64,000 bases of DNA from Rattus norvegicus (GCF_036323735.1 NC_086026.1:71921039-71985038), one strand, 5' to 3'; positions 33,390 to 45,200 are shown, numbered from the stretch's first letter. Numbers and translations are program-made. Notes: generated by a model not told the origin, from the letters alone.

Positions 33390-33577
33390 TTTTTTTTTTT
33401 AAAGATTTATTCATTTATTATATATAAGTACACTGTAGCCGTCTTCAGACACACCAGAAGAGGGCATCAGATCCCATTACAGATGGTTGTGAGCCACCAT
33501 GTGGCTGCTGGGAATTGGACTCAGGACCTGTGGAAGAGCAGGCAGTGCTCTTAACCACTGAGCCATCTCTCCAGCCC
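33390..33577 (-). mobile_element. B2 SINE
   Basis: T-tail, 'tacactgtagccgtcttcag', 'accagaagagggcatcagat', 'cactgagccatctctccagc'. Flanks share ctgctg(cag)cttttt. Confidence 0.95.
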
Positions 33578-33834
33578 TGCTGCAGCTTTTTAAATTTGCC
33601 TTAGATAATAGTTTTTAAAATGTATTGATATTGATATTAGTGTGTGTGTGTGTGCACAAAAACGTATATTCACCAATCCTTACAAACTATAAAAGAGTAA
33701 CCGGACTCTGACAATGAGTAACCTTTTTAAAACTCTAGTTCTACAGAACAATATTTTAAGGACTACTCAGCAGGTAAACGCAGCCTATCCAGGAACGCAA
33801 TGCTCCAATTTCAACAAGCACATTTAGCTCCGTG

Positions 33835-33962
33835 GGAGCCCGCTAGCGGAGGTCAGAGGGCAGCTTCTGAGACTCGGCTATCTTTTTCCACTGTGGGTTC
33901 CAGGGATTAAATCCAGGTTGTCACGCTTCCACAGAAGTGCTTTTCTCTGCTGATCCCCTGCA
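33835..33962 (-). mobile_element. B3 SINE, diverged
   Basis: 'gcggaggtcagagggcagct', 'ctgtgggttccagggattaa', 'ttttctctgctgatcccct'. Confidence 0.7.
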
Positions 33963-33984
33963 TGGGCTTTTTGGGAACCCTGCT

Positions 33985-34520
33985 GCTAAGGTTGAAGTCT
34001 GATGTTACTAGAAAGCCCTGCGCTCCATGCAAGATGGTGAACTCCCTTTGACAGCGGGGCTTCCTCTTCTCTAGGGATCCTGGGTCCCATGTGGACTACC
34101 TGGGATCCCTGGATTGCCTCCCCATGCTAATGACGCATCTCAGTAGCCTTAGCTTTCAGCCAATGGCCGTTGCCCACCCCTGAATATTCTCACCCCTTCC
34201 CCCAAACTAAATAGCCCTTGGTTCACACTGAATAAAGTGTATGTATGTACGCCCACCACAAATAAAAATACATGCGCAAGCTAAGATTGTCTGGAGAGCT
34301 ATTTCATTGAAGATCGTCGGAGAAGGCCTTCACCAAAAAGATCTATAACACTAAGATCCTCAAAGAAGGCCCTCTCTCCCTCTCTCTTCCTGACCCCAGG
34401 GCACTTGCTCCCAGACAATCAGATCCTGCCTGATCCTGACTCTGCTTCATCCTTCCAGCCCGGCCTGCAGGGGAATCTGGATGCCCTGAGAGGGAGAAAA
34501 TGGAGGACCTGGAACACGGC
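33985..34520 (+). mobile_element. Putative LTR-like sequence
   Basis: CCAAT-like 'cagccaatggccgttgccca', then 'actaaatagcccttggttca', AATAAA in 'cactgaataaagtgtatg' and a downstream GT-rich stretch give an LTR U3-R look. Borders are unresolved; TGTTAC (34003) and ATAACA (34345-34350) are candidate ends. Confidence 0.45.
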
Positions 34521-34534
34521 CACCGGTTTCATTT

Positions 34535-34675
34535 GATTATTTTAGCACAGTGTCTCTTGTAACCAGGCTAGCCTTGAACCCGTTACATAGCCAAGGATAA
34601 CCTCAAACCCCTGGTGCTCCTGTCTTCACCACCTAAGTGCTGAGATTACAAGAACACTCCACCATCCCCTGACCT
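34535..34675 (-). mobile_element. B1-related SINE
   Basis: 'ggctagccttgaacccgtta', 'atagccaaggataacctcaa', 'taagtgctgagattacaaga'. Confidence 0.82.
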
Positions 34676-34871
34676 CCTAGCTTTTAAAGGAAGTAATTGC
34701 ATGAGTTTATGAAGGGATAATGTCATTGTCTATGACTTGTTATTTCTGTTTAGAGTTTGGTAAAGTTTGATGAAATAAAAATTGAAACTGAAATTGAAAA
34801 CTCTAGTATGCCACATTTGTTTTTAGAAAGTGGATTAATAATTTAAGTTTTCACCCAAATGAATCACTAGT

Positions 34872-34992
34872 TGTACTGGCTGGTTCTGTGTGTCAACTTG
34901 ACACAAACTGGTTATCACAGAGAAAGGAGCCTCCCTTGAAGAAATGCCTCCATGAGACCCAGCTGTAAGGCATTTTCTCAACTAGTGATCAC

Positions 34993-35045
<53 letters not shown>

Positions 35046-35297
35046 TACCACCCCTGGGCTGGTGGTCCTGGGTTTTATAAGAAAGCAAGCTGAGCAAGCC
35101 AGGGGAAGCAAGTTAGTAAGTAACATCCCTCCATGGCCTCTGCATCATCTGCTGCGTCCTGACCTGCTTGCGTTCCAGTCCTGACTTCCTTTGGTGATGA
35201 ACAGCAATGTGGAAGTGTGAGCTGAATAAACCCTTTCTTCCCCAACTTGCTTCTTGGTAGTAATGTTTGTGTAGGAATGGAAACCCTGACTAAGGAA
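34872..35297 (+). mobile_element. Family A solo LTR with CTAGT duplication
   Basis: 'tgtactggctggttctgtgt' to 'accctgactaaggaa', with AATAAACCC. Exactly flanked by CTAGT (34867-34871 and 35298-35302), the 5-bp duplication expected for an LTR insertion. The best evidence in this window for what family A is. Confidence 0.9.
34994..35044. repeat. (GT)n inside family A LTR
   Basis: About 25 GT units at the position where other copies read 'gatcaagcggggagggccca', so a microsatellite replaced part of the LTR. Confidence 0.97.
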
Positions 35298-35302
35298 CTA
35301 GT

Positions 35303-35652
35303 GGATTCCAAAAAGATATTTAAGAAAGATATAGAACAATTAAAAAATGATACTGGACTGGTGAGGAGTCAGCAGACAAAGGCACTTACTGTTGGCATCC
35401 TCCTATGCAAAGCCCAAAAGTTACCTAGCAACAGCCAGGTAGGCCCCTTACTGTAGAAGGGACTGTTTGACCTCTGACTCTCTGACTCTCTGACCCTTTG
35501 CTCTCTCTGACCCCTTTCTCCCTCTCTCCTCTTCCCCCTCCATGCGCACGAGGCATGATGTGTTTCAGGACTGATAGATTAAAACACAGCATAATGTCGA
35601 CGGTGAAGAATTGTTCTGCTGTCACTGGGTAAGTGTATTTATGAGGGGGTGG
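35303..35652. other. Unassigned sequence
   Basis: Includes a CTCTGA-type degenerate repeat at 35472-35520. No gene or known repeat supported. Confidence 0.4.
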
Positions 35653-35835
35653 TGTTATGTTCTATGGAGGTCTGGGGAAAGGGAGTGCCTCAGCAGGCCG
35701 ATGCTGAGATATCCCTTCCCTCTGAGGGACCAGACACACAATGATATAGTATAGACTAGAGTTTATTCAGGGCATGGGGACGGGAGTTAAGAGGGTAGCA
35801 GGGCAGAGAGAGAAAGAGGGAGGGGGGAAGAGAGG

Positions 35836-35883
<48 letters not shown>

Positions 35884-36181
35884 GAGAGGAGAGGAGAGGA
35901 GAGGAGAGGAGAGGAGAGGAGAGGAGAGGAGAGGAGGAGAGGAGGAGAGTAGAGGCCAGCTACGAGCACCTGGAGAGAACGGGGGAGGGGAATGGGGAGA
36001 GAAGGAACAAAGGGGCAAGAGAGAGTGAGAAAGAGGAAGCAAGTGCAAGAGAGAGCAAGTAAGTGAAGAGGGGGCAAGCAGCCCCTTTTATAGTGTCAGG
36101 CATACCTGGCTGCTGTGGGGTGGAACAAACCTGACTGTTGCCAGGTAACTGTGGGGGTGGAGCTTAAGGAGAATGCTAACA
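35653..36181 (-). mobile_element. Endogenous-retrovirus LTR, antisense
   Basis: Begins TGTTATG and ends GCTAACA on plus, so perfect TGTTA/TAACA inverted ends. On minus, a TATA box (ACTATAAAAGGGG, about 36083-36095) and downstream TGAATAAACTC polyadenylation signal (35758-35770) are in correct U3-R-U5 order. The R-like part contains a purine microsatellite. A purine-rich stretch 'aaaccggggaa' abuts the U3 side at 36182-36195, so this may be the 3' LTR of an element extending rightward. Confidence 0.8.
35839..35947. repeat. (AG)n-(GGAGA)n microsatellite in the LTR
   Basis: About 20 AG units, then about 12 GAGAG-type pentamers; purine-only on plus. Confidence 0.97.
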
Positions 36182-38050
36182 TTCCCCGGTTTTGGTTTAA
36201 TTAAAAAAGAAAAATTAGAGGCGATGGTGAAGCAGGAATAGGGTCGTTGTGATCTCTGACTACTTCCTGCTTGTTTTGGGGTGACGGGTCTCTAAGGAAC
36301 CTAGAAAAGTGGGTATAGGATGTTTGTCCAGCCTTAAAGTTGGCTGTTTCTAGGGTTGTTGGAACCATCTGAGGAAGGTCAGAAGGAACAAGTCCAGTAG
36401 AAGCGTCTGTGTCTGTGAGAGGAGATTGAACATCTGCAGGTGGCGTCTCTGCAGCTGTCCCGGGTGTAGTAAGCACCTGGACTTGACAAGATGCTGAAAC
36501 ACACACATATATTTGTTATAGGTAGAGAATAAGATTAAATGCATTTGGGAGAAAGATCTTTTTCTTAGATGAAACCCAGAGCAATCCCACCCTCTGGAAC
36601 AGGTAGTAAGTGGGAACTCAGGCAGATGTACTTATCTGGGTGGAGTCTATTTGGTCCATGAGAGGTGGGTCTGAGTGGGTTTCCTGTAGCTTATAACTTT
36701 ACAAAAGAGATAACAACATGACTTAACAGCATGAACATTCTTTAAGATGAGCTTTTTGTGGTGCAGAAGGAACAAGAATTTGTTATTACAGTTGTTCGTA
36801 TAGTGGAGTTTAGCAAGAAGAGGAAATATGAAACATTTAACTAATGGAAGTTGAGTTTAGGTGAGGAAGTAACCGATCACACCTGTGTGCTTACATCTGA
36901 ACTAGTTGCTAGAAACTGAGTCTAGAAGGCTGTCCCTTAGTTAAACTGCAGTTACCTTAGCTGTTGATGTAGTCAGAAATCTGGAGAGAAATAAACTATA
37001 GTCTAGCAATCATATATATTTAAAAATGACAGAGCCCTTAGCTAACAGTTCCCTGTGGTCTCTGTGGTCTTCATGGCAACTTGGGCGGAGTCGATCTGGC
37101 TTTCAAGCCCAGAAGATGCAGACCTTTTCGTCTGTGGAATGGACACATGTGCCATGAGAAATGACTCACCTTGATTTAGATAAATCACTTGACTCTGAGG
37201 GTCTCCAGTTTTGTCCACTGTGTTTCTCTGTGGCTATCATAGCACAATCCAGGTGAACTCTTGAAGCTGTGTTCATATCTTCTGAGACCTTGTGGGGCAA
37301 ACTGTTAAAGGCTTCTGGAGATTTTGTCTTTCATAAACTTAAGTATATTAATAATTACCAGACTTCTGACAAGATTGAGGGCTGTATTGATTGGTTACAT
37401 CTAAATAGAGCACATCATCTGCACAGCATGGAAAGTCAAGCTATGAGACTGAGTAATGTCCTGAAACTCTCTAATAAAGGTGGAGGAGTTAGAGGAATAG
37501 CAACCCAGTCTATCTCAGTATTTCTATCTGAGAAAGTTCATTAACTGGATCGAGGGCTGTACTGTCATCTGGTGTGTGCCTCATAGCTAAGAGAAGTTGA
37601 GTTCGAAAACAAAGTTACCCATGAGGGGAGGTATTGAATTATTCATACTGGCATCCTGAGAACAATCTCAACACGTAAAATTTCTGCCAGGCTAGATGCC
37701 CAAGTCATCACTCAGACTCTCTAGAGGCCTGGACTCATCAGAAAGCGTCTCTACCCAGGCCTGAGAGTTTCTTTAAACAGCTGCAAAAGCCTGGAAGGGG
37801 GAGGGGATCGAGAGTCGCTTCCGAGGGAATGCTTGCCCAAGGGTCAAAGTCTTATCTTGTATGTCAGCTAGGAGGACCCTTTATCCCACAAAGGCTGGCC
37901 CTACATGGGAAATTTGGATTGGCAGGGGCTCATTTCCCCGGATTACTCTGAGTTCAGGAAAAGAGTACCAACGTGCAAACTCCTCACCAGCTGGCAGATA
38001 GGTGATGATATACCTGAGTGCCACAGAGGATTGACATGTTTTAGACTGCA
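36182..38050 (-). other. Probable ERV internal remnant, unassigned
   Basis: Adjoins the U3 side of the antisense LTR. A 101-codon minus frame (36201-36506) ends about 20 bp short of the LTR, rich in Thr/Pro/Ser, without a recognised viral domain. No second LTR, primer-binding site or intact gag, pol or env frame is visible. How far right the element extends is unknown; no other repeat is identified up to 38050. Confidence 0.35.
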
Positions 38051-38054
38051 GGGC

Positions 38055-38365
38055 ACTGTGACAGAGACAGTAAAGCTCCTGATCTGCAAGCCTAGGAACC
38101 TGAGTTTGAATCCCGCACATTCATGTGAAAAGCTAAGCATGACTGTGTGTGCCCATTACCTCAGCTATGGAGGACAGAGACAGACAGGTCCCCAGAGCTT
38201 GCAGGCCACCCAGCTGAGCTAAAACATCGAGGTTCTCGTTCAGAGACAGACCCTGTCTGTATGTACTGAGGTCTAATAGAGGAAGACACTACATCCTGCT
38301 CTGGCTTCTGTAGATGAGCGCCTGGGTGCTTGCATACATTCTCCCCACCACACAGATAAAAGATG
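38055..38365 (+). mobile_element. B3/B4-type composite SINE
   Basis: 'gacagtaaagctcctgatct', 'acctgagtttgaatcccgca', 'cagagacagaccctgtctgt', 'tggcttctgtagatgagcgc'. Diverged. Confidence 0.65.
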
Positions 38366-38564
38366 AAGGACAATTTATATTTAAAATAGAGTTGTTGAAC
38401 TCTATTTTAACTATCTCGAGTTTCATATTCTTCATGACTGTATACCTGCTACTCCTGCATGGTTCATTTTAGAGGGGTGCATTCTACTGTGTGTATGTAT
38501 TCATGCACATACATATCCCGGTAAAGTTGACAAGATTAAGTTAAACTTTGTATGAACACACATG

Positions 38565-38690
38565 TGCATGTGAGACTGTGTCTCTCACTGCCTGATTTAG
38601 CTAAGCTGGCCACTGGGGCCTAGAAATCTACTTTGTCTCCACCTCCCCAGTGCTGGGATCACACACATCCACCATCTTGCCTGACTGTTT
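38565..38690 (-). mobile_element. B4/RSINE1-type fragment
   Basis: 'gtgtctctcactgcctgatt', 'agctaagctggccactgggg', 'cccagtgctgggatcacaca'. Related to the repeat at 56255-56515. Confidence 0.6.
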
Positions 38691-39700
38691 ATACATGAGT
38701 TCTAGCCCAGCCCCTCATGCAAAGGATGTGTTTGGCCAGCAGAGCCTCTCTCTCCTGCAGTTTTTTGGTTTTGTTTTTTGCTTTTATCTAGCAAGGGACT
38801 GCTCGGCAACCTGTTCTGTAAACAGTGTTGACGATTTCGACCGTTGCTCTGGGCTCCCAGTTCCAAGTTGGAAATAGACATAGACATAGACAGAAGCTTG
38901 GAAATCTTTACTGAAAAAGCAAGCAATAGAAGTTGTAGTCCGACCTTCTACACAACTGAAAACTAGTCTCCAAGACACTGTGGAAGGCGCAGTCAAGGGT
39001 TGTGTCCTGCTTTGCTGGGTGTTGAGACCTCCTGTGACCCAGATGGAGGAAGCCATCCTTCCTCAAATTTTGACAAGCTCACCAGTAATTTGCTCCAAAA
39101 CATCTGTAATTATTCCTGCCTGGTTTGGAGATGTTTTAATGTTGGCTTCTCTTTTCTTTCCAAAATGCTTCAGCAATGACCGAGAGTGTGTTTGAGTTCC
39201 CTACCATCGCCCCTGGAATCCTGAATGGTTTCTGCTAGAAAAGGCTTGCATTTACATGCCTATCATTTTAGAACATAATTGCTCCCATCAACTGTCACAG
39301 GAGGTCAGGTTGTATTAGCTTAGTTTTGGGTTTCTTTTGGGGGGAGGTAATTAGTGGAGTAATAAAGGGTAGTTGTTTATCTGATCTACTAACACCCACA
39401 TGGACCTAAATATAAGACAGAGCAGAATAAATACTGAATAAGAGTTTTAGTGGATTCCGCTTGTATTCCTCATAATTTCAGTGGGTTCCTTTTGGCAGTA
39501 GAATTTGATTTATTATTTTCAGTTCCTTGTTAAATAGAGTCTGATGCAACAGTTGAGAGCCAGGGTCAGGCTGGGAGCCCTGCCTATGAACAACTTCAAC
39601 ACGATGTAAATCAACTCGGCAGGCTCTCCTAGCACACTCACTGCACAAGTAGACCTTTGGAGACCCCTGTGGAAAAGAATCTCTGGCATTGATAGACTGG
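38691..39700. other. Unique sequence, nothing recognised
   Basis: About 1 kb with no repeat identified and only short frames. Confidence 0.45.
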
Positions 39701-39701
39701 A

Positions 39702-39710
39702 AGGAGAGGG

Positions 39711-39742
<32 letters not shown>

Positions 39743-39817
39743 AAGAGGAAAAGGAGGAGGGGGAGGAGGAAGAAGAAGAAGAGGAGGAGGGGAGGGGAGG
39801 GGGAGGAGGAGGAGGAA
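39702..39817. repeat. (GGA)n/(GAA)n polypurine tract
   Basis: Purine-only run of GGA, GAA and GGGGA blocks; yields poly-Ser/Leu/Phe minus frames that are artefacts. Confidence 0.96.
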
Positions 39818-39824
39818 GCATGTG

Positions 39825-40000
39825 AGGCTGGATACAACTCAGTCTCCTGGTGAAGTGCTTGCTGTGTGAGCATGATGGCCTGAGTTCCCATGCCTAGCAT
39901 CCAAGTAAAAAGCTGGCCATGATGGTGGGCATTTGTGATCTCAGTGCGTGGGAGGCAGACATGGGAGGATTCCTGGAGGATGCTGGTTGGTCATTCCAGC
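39825..40000 (+). mobile_element. B4-type SINE
   Basis: 'gctggatacaactcagtctc', 'gtgcttgctgtgtgagcatg', 'atggtgggcatttgtgatct', 'gggaggcagacatgggagga'. Confidence 0.75.
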
Positions 40001-40045
40001 TGAATTAGTTGTCTTTAAAAAAACAAACAATACATTCATGCATGT

Positions 40046-40063
40046 TCTCTCTCACTCTCTCTC

Positions 40064-40108
<45 letters not shown>
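40046..40108. repeat. (CT)n-(CA)n microsatellite
   Basis: About 10 CT units, TTTCA link, about 19 CA units. Confidence 0.97.
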
Positions 40109-40110
<2 letters not shown>

Positions 40111-40309
40111 CATATGATATAGGGCAACTGGCCCCTTCACATGGCCACACATCTGCACACCAACCCCACAGATGCACACACATGAATACACAAATAAGAA
40201 AGGAAGGAAGCAGCACAATGATTAGATCTCAAGCCAGAAGAATTAAAATGTCATCAATTAGCAAGTGAAAGAACAAGCCATTTTATTTCTTGGTTGAAAA
40301 ACATAAATG

Positions 40310-40430
40310 TGAGCTGGGTGTGGCAGTGCAGGCCTTAAATCTGACACTTGGGAAGCAGAGGCAAGTAGATCTCTATGAGTTCTAGACCAGCCTGGTCTAC
40401 ACAGTGAGATCTTATCTCAAAAACCCAAAG
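40310..40430 (+). mobile_element. B1 SINE
   Basis: 'gagctgggtgtggcagtgca', 'agaccagcctggtctacaca', 'gagatcttatctcaaaa'. Followed by a 25-base T run at 40459-40483 and an A run at 40575-40590. Confidence 0.95.
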
Positions 40431-40734
40431 CAAACATGAGGGAAGAAGAATGGATAGATTTTTTTTTTTTTTTTTTTTTTTTTTGCTCATGTGTTAGAGA
40501 TGATGGGGATACAGGCTCAAGACACCTCAGCAAAAAGCACAAAACTACTTGGAATTTATTTCCCTCATAGATCCAAAAAAAAAAAAAAAAAGATTAGGGA
40601 AAATAATAGGTTCTGCTACTTTGAAAATTATTAAAACAATATTTTAAATGGCCAAGAGTTACTGTCTCTGGCTAAGATGAAGTGCGTTATGTCAGACCTA
40701 AGAGCTCATTTTCAAAGGCTAGATTATGCAGTTT

Positions 40735-40880
40735 TGTTTGTTTTGTTTTCCAAGACACGGTTGCTCTGTGCAGCCTGAGCTGTCCTGGAACTCACTCTGT
40801 AGACCAGGCTGGCCTGGATCTCAGAGATCTGCTTGTCTCTGAGTGCTGGGATTAAAGGCATGCAGCACAATGCCCAATTT
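40735..40880 (-). mobile_element. B1 SINE
   Basis: (TTTG)n tail, 'ccaagacacggttgctctgt', 'agaccaggctggcctggatc', 'gctgggattaaaggcatgca'. Confidence 0.95.
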
Positions 40881-41585
40881 ATGTTTAAAGATCTCCCTTA
40901 GGACTTGTAGAGCTGCCAAGGCATCTACTATTCAAAGGGCCAAGATTAGTGAAGAAAAACAAGAAAGCTCTTTGGAAGGTTCCTAATCGTGGTCATCACT
41001 TTCTGCAGAGAGCACAGAGGTCACCACAGAGACGCATAGGAGCTGCCGCACTGAGCAGAGGCGGGCAAGCACAGTCTCCACTTCTGAGGCAGCTATGGCT
41101 AGAGGAGCTCAGCCAGCATCATAGGGGCGTGGAGAAGGGAGTGTGGCCCATGGTGATCTCCTCCCAGTTCTTAGCTGTGTGGGTGAGGGGATAAGCAGCT
41201 AAATAAAGACATTCAAGAACTTCCCATGGCCCCTGGGAGACACAACTTAAATTTAGGAGCTTTAAAGAATGAAGGGTCCAAGAAATATCCATACATTTGG
41301 AACCGCAGGAGAGCTACCCTGTGGGAGGCAAGATTGCCTAGGGGAAGAGCACAGAGAGTCTTAGAAGAGTCTAGAATCAGTTTCCTGTCAGGCAGGTGGG
41401 CAGCCCTTACCTGATCTGCTTCCCAGCAAGCAGGGTGAATCTTACGGAGACAATAGACAATATCTCCTGAGACCTCCATAAAGTTTAATGTGCCCTCTTT
41501 ATGACCCAATTAAACAAAACAAAACAAAAACACTAGGTATAGCAAGTTGCAGGATCCAGGGAAAACAGCAGGAGGACCAAAGACA
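40881..41585. other. Unique sequence, nothing recognised
   Basis: No repeat identified; 98- and 81-codon frames have no recognisable family. Confidence 0.4.
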
Positions 41586-41589
41586 CAGG

Positions 41590-42890
41590 TGATGTAGATA
41601 TTAGGGTCATGAGATAGCATCTTTAAAATCATTGTAATTCATAGTCTCATAAGTAGAAAAAGCAAGATATATGGCTTTACACAAGAACTCAATTTATAAA
41701 AAAATCAAATAGACATTCCAAAACTAAAATTGTCATTCACAAAGTCAACAACTCACGGCACAGCTGAGTGGGATTAGTTGCATTGTAATTTAAAAAAATA
41801 TGAGAAACATGCAACAATGGTGGAACATTCAAATATTCATAGAACTGGAATCTTGGAAAAAAGAAAAGAATGAGAAAGTGGTATTTAAAAATATAACAGA
41901 AATAACAAGTAAGAATTTCTCCACCAAGTAAAATTTTTCACCAACTACACAGCATGAAGCTAAAGATGCAAGATTTGTTACAAAGTACAACTGGGCTTCA
42001 TAGGAAGCAAATTTCACCCAGAAGCACCACAGTAAATCTTTGTAACCAAAGACAAAGAGAAAATTCTAGAATATGGTGTTGAAAGATAAGTACCTTCAGA
42101 AGCACAAGGGGAACAAAAAGAAAGTCAGAAAACAATGAGATAGTCTCTCCAGGCTTCTAAAACAAAAATTATTGACAGGTGAGATTTTTTTATACCCAGC
42201 AAAAATGTCTTTAGAGAGTTTGACCAAAATGAAATTATTTTCAGGCAGGAAATCATCAAAAGAATTTCTCCACTTCAGACCTGCCCTAATACAAACACTA
42301 AAGTGAGTTCTTTAACAAAAGTAAATTTTCATGAGCTGGAAATAAAAGGAAACGTTGAAAGAAATGAACAACAGAATGTTTAAATGTGTAAGTTTATTAG
42401 AGTTATTATAAGATTGTTATAATTATTATAAGTTATTATAAGTTTATTAACTTTATAAGATATTAGTGTGGTGTGTAGTTTAAAATATATGTAAGACTAA
42501 ACTGGAAGATACTAATAACACAAGAGGAAGAAGAATAAATGGAGCAAAATGTTGCACAATTCCAGCATTGTCTAAGAACTTACACTATGTAGTCTAGGGT
42601 AGTCTGTAAAATGGTAGTAGAATATTAAGCTGATATGATTCATCATATGGATGAACAAAACTGTCAAACAATAAAAGATTTTGAAATCCTTATATACCAA
42701 TGGAGGAGACTGAGTAATTAAAATAAATATCATTTTTAAAGGCAAAAAGGACAACAAAATATACATGAAAAGTAGAAAACAAGTTATAAAAATGGTAAGT
42801 ATAAAAATAAACAAGTCAGACAAATAGATACAAATAGTGTAAATGGGTCACGCCAATCTAAACGACAATGATTTTCAGGATATATGATTT
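41590..42890 (+). mobile_element. Old L1/HAL1-type fragment
   Basis: A-rich on plus, no intact frame. 'atacccagcaaaaatgtctt', 'ttattttcaggcaggaaatc' and 'cttcagacctgccctaatac' recall the region before L1 ORF2 ('tatccagcaaaa…ttcagacctgcc'). Contains a TTATAAG-rich patch at 42390-42450. Confidence 0.6.
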
Positions 42891-43345
42891 TACAACAATG
42901 CTGCGGATAAGGACTCACTGTAAATGTCAAGTTGAACTGGTATGAAAATGCCAGTGCACAGGGCCCCAGGACCAAGGACAAATCCACACGGCTCACTGAA
43001 CAAACACGGAGAGGTGGAGCTGGGGCTTGCATGGAGCCTTCATCCCTACAGTCAGTCTAGTCTCTTTGATGTAGGAGGTACTCTACAGGCTACAGAGAGA
43101 CAAACCTGGACACCAACCCAGCCATAAAACCTTTGGCCAACAATATGTCCTGCCTGCAAGATGTGCTGGGGCAGTGACAATTGTAGAGCAGAACTCATAG
43201 GAGTGGCCGACCAATGTCTGATTTAATTTGAGGCCAACTCCAGGAGAGGAAGCTCATGCCTGACACTGCTTGGATGGCCAGAAACCCAAAAGTTGGTAGC
43301 CAGAGACCTGGGGTAGAACCTAACACAGCTGGTCTAAAAGAAAAA
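42891..43345. other. Unassigned between two L1 segments
   Basis: May be diverged L1, but no diagnostic words found. Confidence 0.3.
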
Positions 43346-44032
43346 TCGCTAAAATGTTTCCTAATGATCTCCTGTACTCAAAGAGCAGTGCCTTTCCCAG
43401 TCGTCATCAGAGAGGCTTCCTCCAGATGCAGCTGGGGACAGATGCAGACCCACAGCCACACATTGTATTGAGAGAGGATCTAAATTAGAGGTCTCATCAG
43501 GGTCCCTCCCCTCAGAGCTTGGGGAAATCCCCCTAGAGTTAGGCAGAAAGACTGTAGGAGTCAGAGGGGATAGAAGACACGAGGAGAACAGAGCCCACTG
43601 AATCAAGTACATGGAGTGCATATGGGCCCACAGAGACCTAAGTGCCAAGCACAGACCTTTGGGGGCCTGTCTGCACCAGATCCTTTGAGCATATGTTGTG
43701 GCTATTCGCTTGGTGTTTCTGTGGGACGCCTAATTGTGGGAGCGGGTGAGTCTTTGTTTCTTCTGCCTGCTCTTGGGACTCTCTTCCTTGGGTCGCCTTG
43801 TCCAGCTTCAGCTTGCCGGCTTATGTCTTCTCTTATTGTATTTTGTTTTGTTGTATTTGGTAATTGTCTCTTGGAGTCCTGCTCTCTCCTGCAGGGAACA
43901 GGAAGGGAAGTGGATCTGGAGGTTAGGGAATGTGGGGGAGGGAGCTTGGAGGAGTGGAGGAAGGGGAAACTGTGGTCATGATGCATATTGTATGAGAGAA
44001 GAACCTATTTTTGATAATATTTTTTAAAAAGA
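43346..44032 (+). mobile_element. Rodent L1 3' end (Lx-like), 5'-truncated
   Basis: 'agatgcagctggggacagat', 'gcagacccacagccacacat', 'gagcatatgttgtggctatt', 'gtgggacgcctaattgtggg', 'ggttgccttgtccag'-like and a G-rich 3' UTR 'gtgggggagggagcttggag' are the order of the rodent L1 3' UTR. No intact ORF2. Confidence 0.82.
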
Positions 44033-44075
44033 AAATTTCAACCAATATTCAATCTTTTAAAATATTTATTTTTAA

Positions 44076-44077
<2 letters not shown>

Positions 44078-44155
<78 letters not shown>

Positions 44156-44172
44156 CGCGCGCGCACGCGAGT
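44078..44172. repeat. (TG)n-(GA)n with CG-rich end
   Basis: About 16 TG units, about 21 GA units and 'cgcgcgcgcacgcgag'. Confidence 0.97.
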
Positions 44173-44570
44173 GTCACTTAAAAGGAACACCTGTCAATAA
44201 AAGGCCATTGGCCAATGAGCTAAGGCAGGAAATAGGAGGTGGGACACTGGCAGGAAGAAAGAGGACTCTGGGAAATAGTGATGGAATAAAAAGAGACACA
44301 GAGAGAGATTCTGGGAGAGAACACTGAGGAGATGAACATAAATCAGCGACAGCTGAACTCAGGTTAGAATAAAGAGGAGATTGGCCCCAAATGTGGAGGC
44401 ATGAAGCTGAGAGCTACCTAACCATGTGGAAGACACAGAATAGTTTGAATGGATTAAATAAGTTATGAGGTAGTCAGGGAATGAGCCAAAGCTTATGGGC
44501 TAGGCATTTAATAATAATTAGTTTCAGAGTTGTTATTTTGTGAGCAGGAGCTTGAAAGGAAAAAAAAACT
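44173..44570 (+). mobile_element. Rodent LTR-like repeat, unnamed
   Basis: 'tgtcaataaaaggccattgg', 'ccaatgagctaaggcaggaa', 'ggtgggacactggcaggaag' match a recurring rodent repeat that also resembles 61198-61690. Family not determined. Confidence 0.55.
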
Positions 44571-44599
44571 GATTTAATTTTTTTTTGCACACGTGCGCA

Positions 44600-44616
44600 T
44601 GTGTGTGTGTGTGTGT

Positions 44617-44661
<45 letters not shown>
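44600..44661. repeat. (TG)n microsatellite
   Basis: About 30 TG units with one TA interruption; tail of the reverse B3 that follows. Confidence 0.97.
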
Positions 44662-44664
<3 letters not shown>

Positions 44665-44818
44665 CCACACATGTGGGGAGGTACCTATAGAGGTCAGAAG
44701 AGGATATCAAATGCCTGGAATTACAGACCTGTGGAGTTGGGAGCTACTCACTGGGAACCAAACTCAGGTCCTCACAAGAACAGTGAGAGCTCCTAACCAC
44801 TGAGCCATCTTTCTAGAC
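44662..44818 (-). mobile_element. B3 SINE
   Basis: 'gtacctatagaggtcagaag', 'gggaaccaaactcaggtcct', 'taaccactgagccatctttc'. Confidence 0.92.
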
Positions 44819-44875
44819 CATATTTTTTTTATTTTTTACTTAAAAAAAATATTCACAGCTTTGCATGAGTCTACT

Positions 44876-45200
44876 TGCCTTAGTTAGGGTTTTACAGCTG
44901 TGAGCAGACACCATGATCAAGGCAATTCTTATAAGGACAACATTTCACTGGGACTGGCTTACAAGTTCAGAGGTTCAGTCCATTATCATCAAGGCAGGAA
45001 CATGGTAGCATCCAGGCAGGCATGGTGAAGGAGGAGCTGAGAGTTCTACATTTTCATCTGAAGGCTGCTAGCAGAAGACTGCCTTCCAGGCAGCTAGGAT
45101 GAGGGTCTTATAGCCCACACCCACAGTGGCACACATACTCCAACAAGGCCACATCTCCTAAAAGTGCTACTTCCTTGGGTAAGCATATACAAACCATCAC
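44876..45200 (-). mobile_element. Family B (MaLR-like) LTR
   Basis: 'gccttagttagggttttaca', 'agcagacaccatgatcaagg', 'ggcacacatactccaacaag', 'aagcatatacaaaccatcac'. Here the 'actccaacaaggcca' word occurs once, the ancestral state relative to 45961-46100. Confidence 0.92.

Noticed and set aside
39478..39900. 140- and 100-codon Ser/Pro/Leu-rich minus ORFs
   Set aside because: Cores are translations of the GGA/GAA purine tract.
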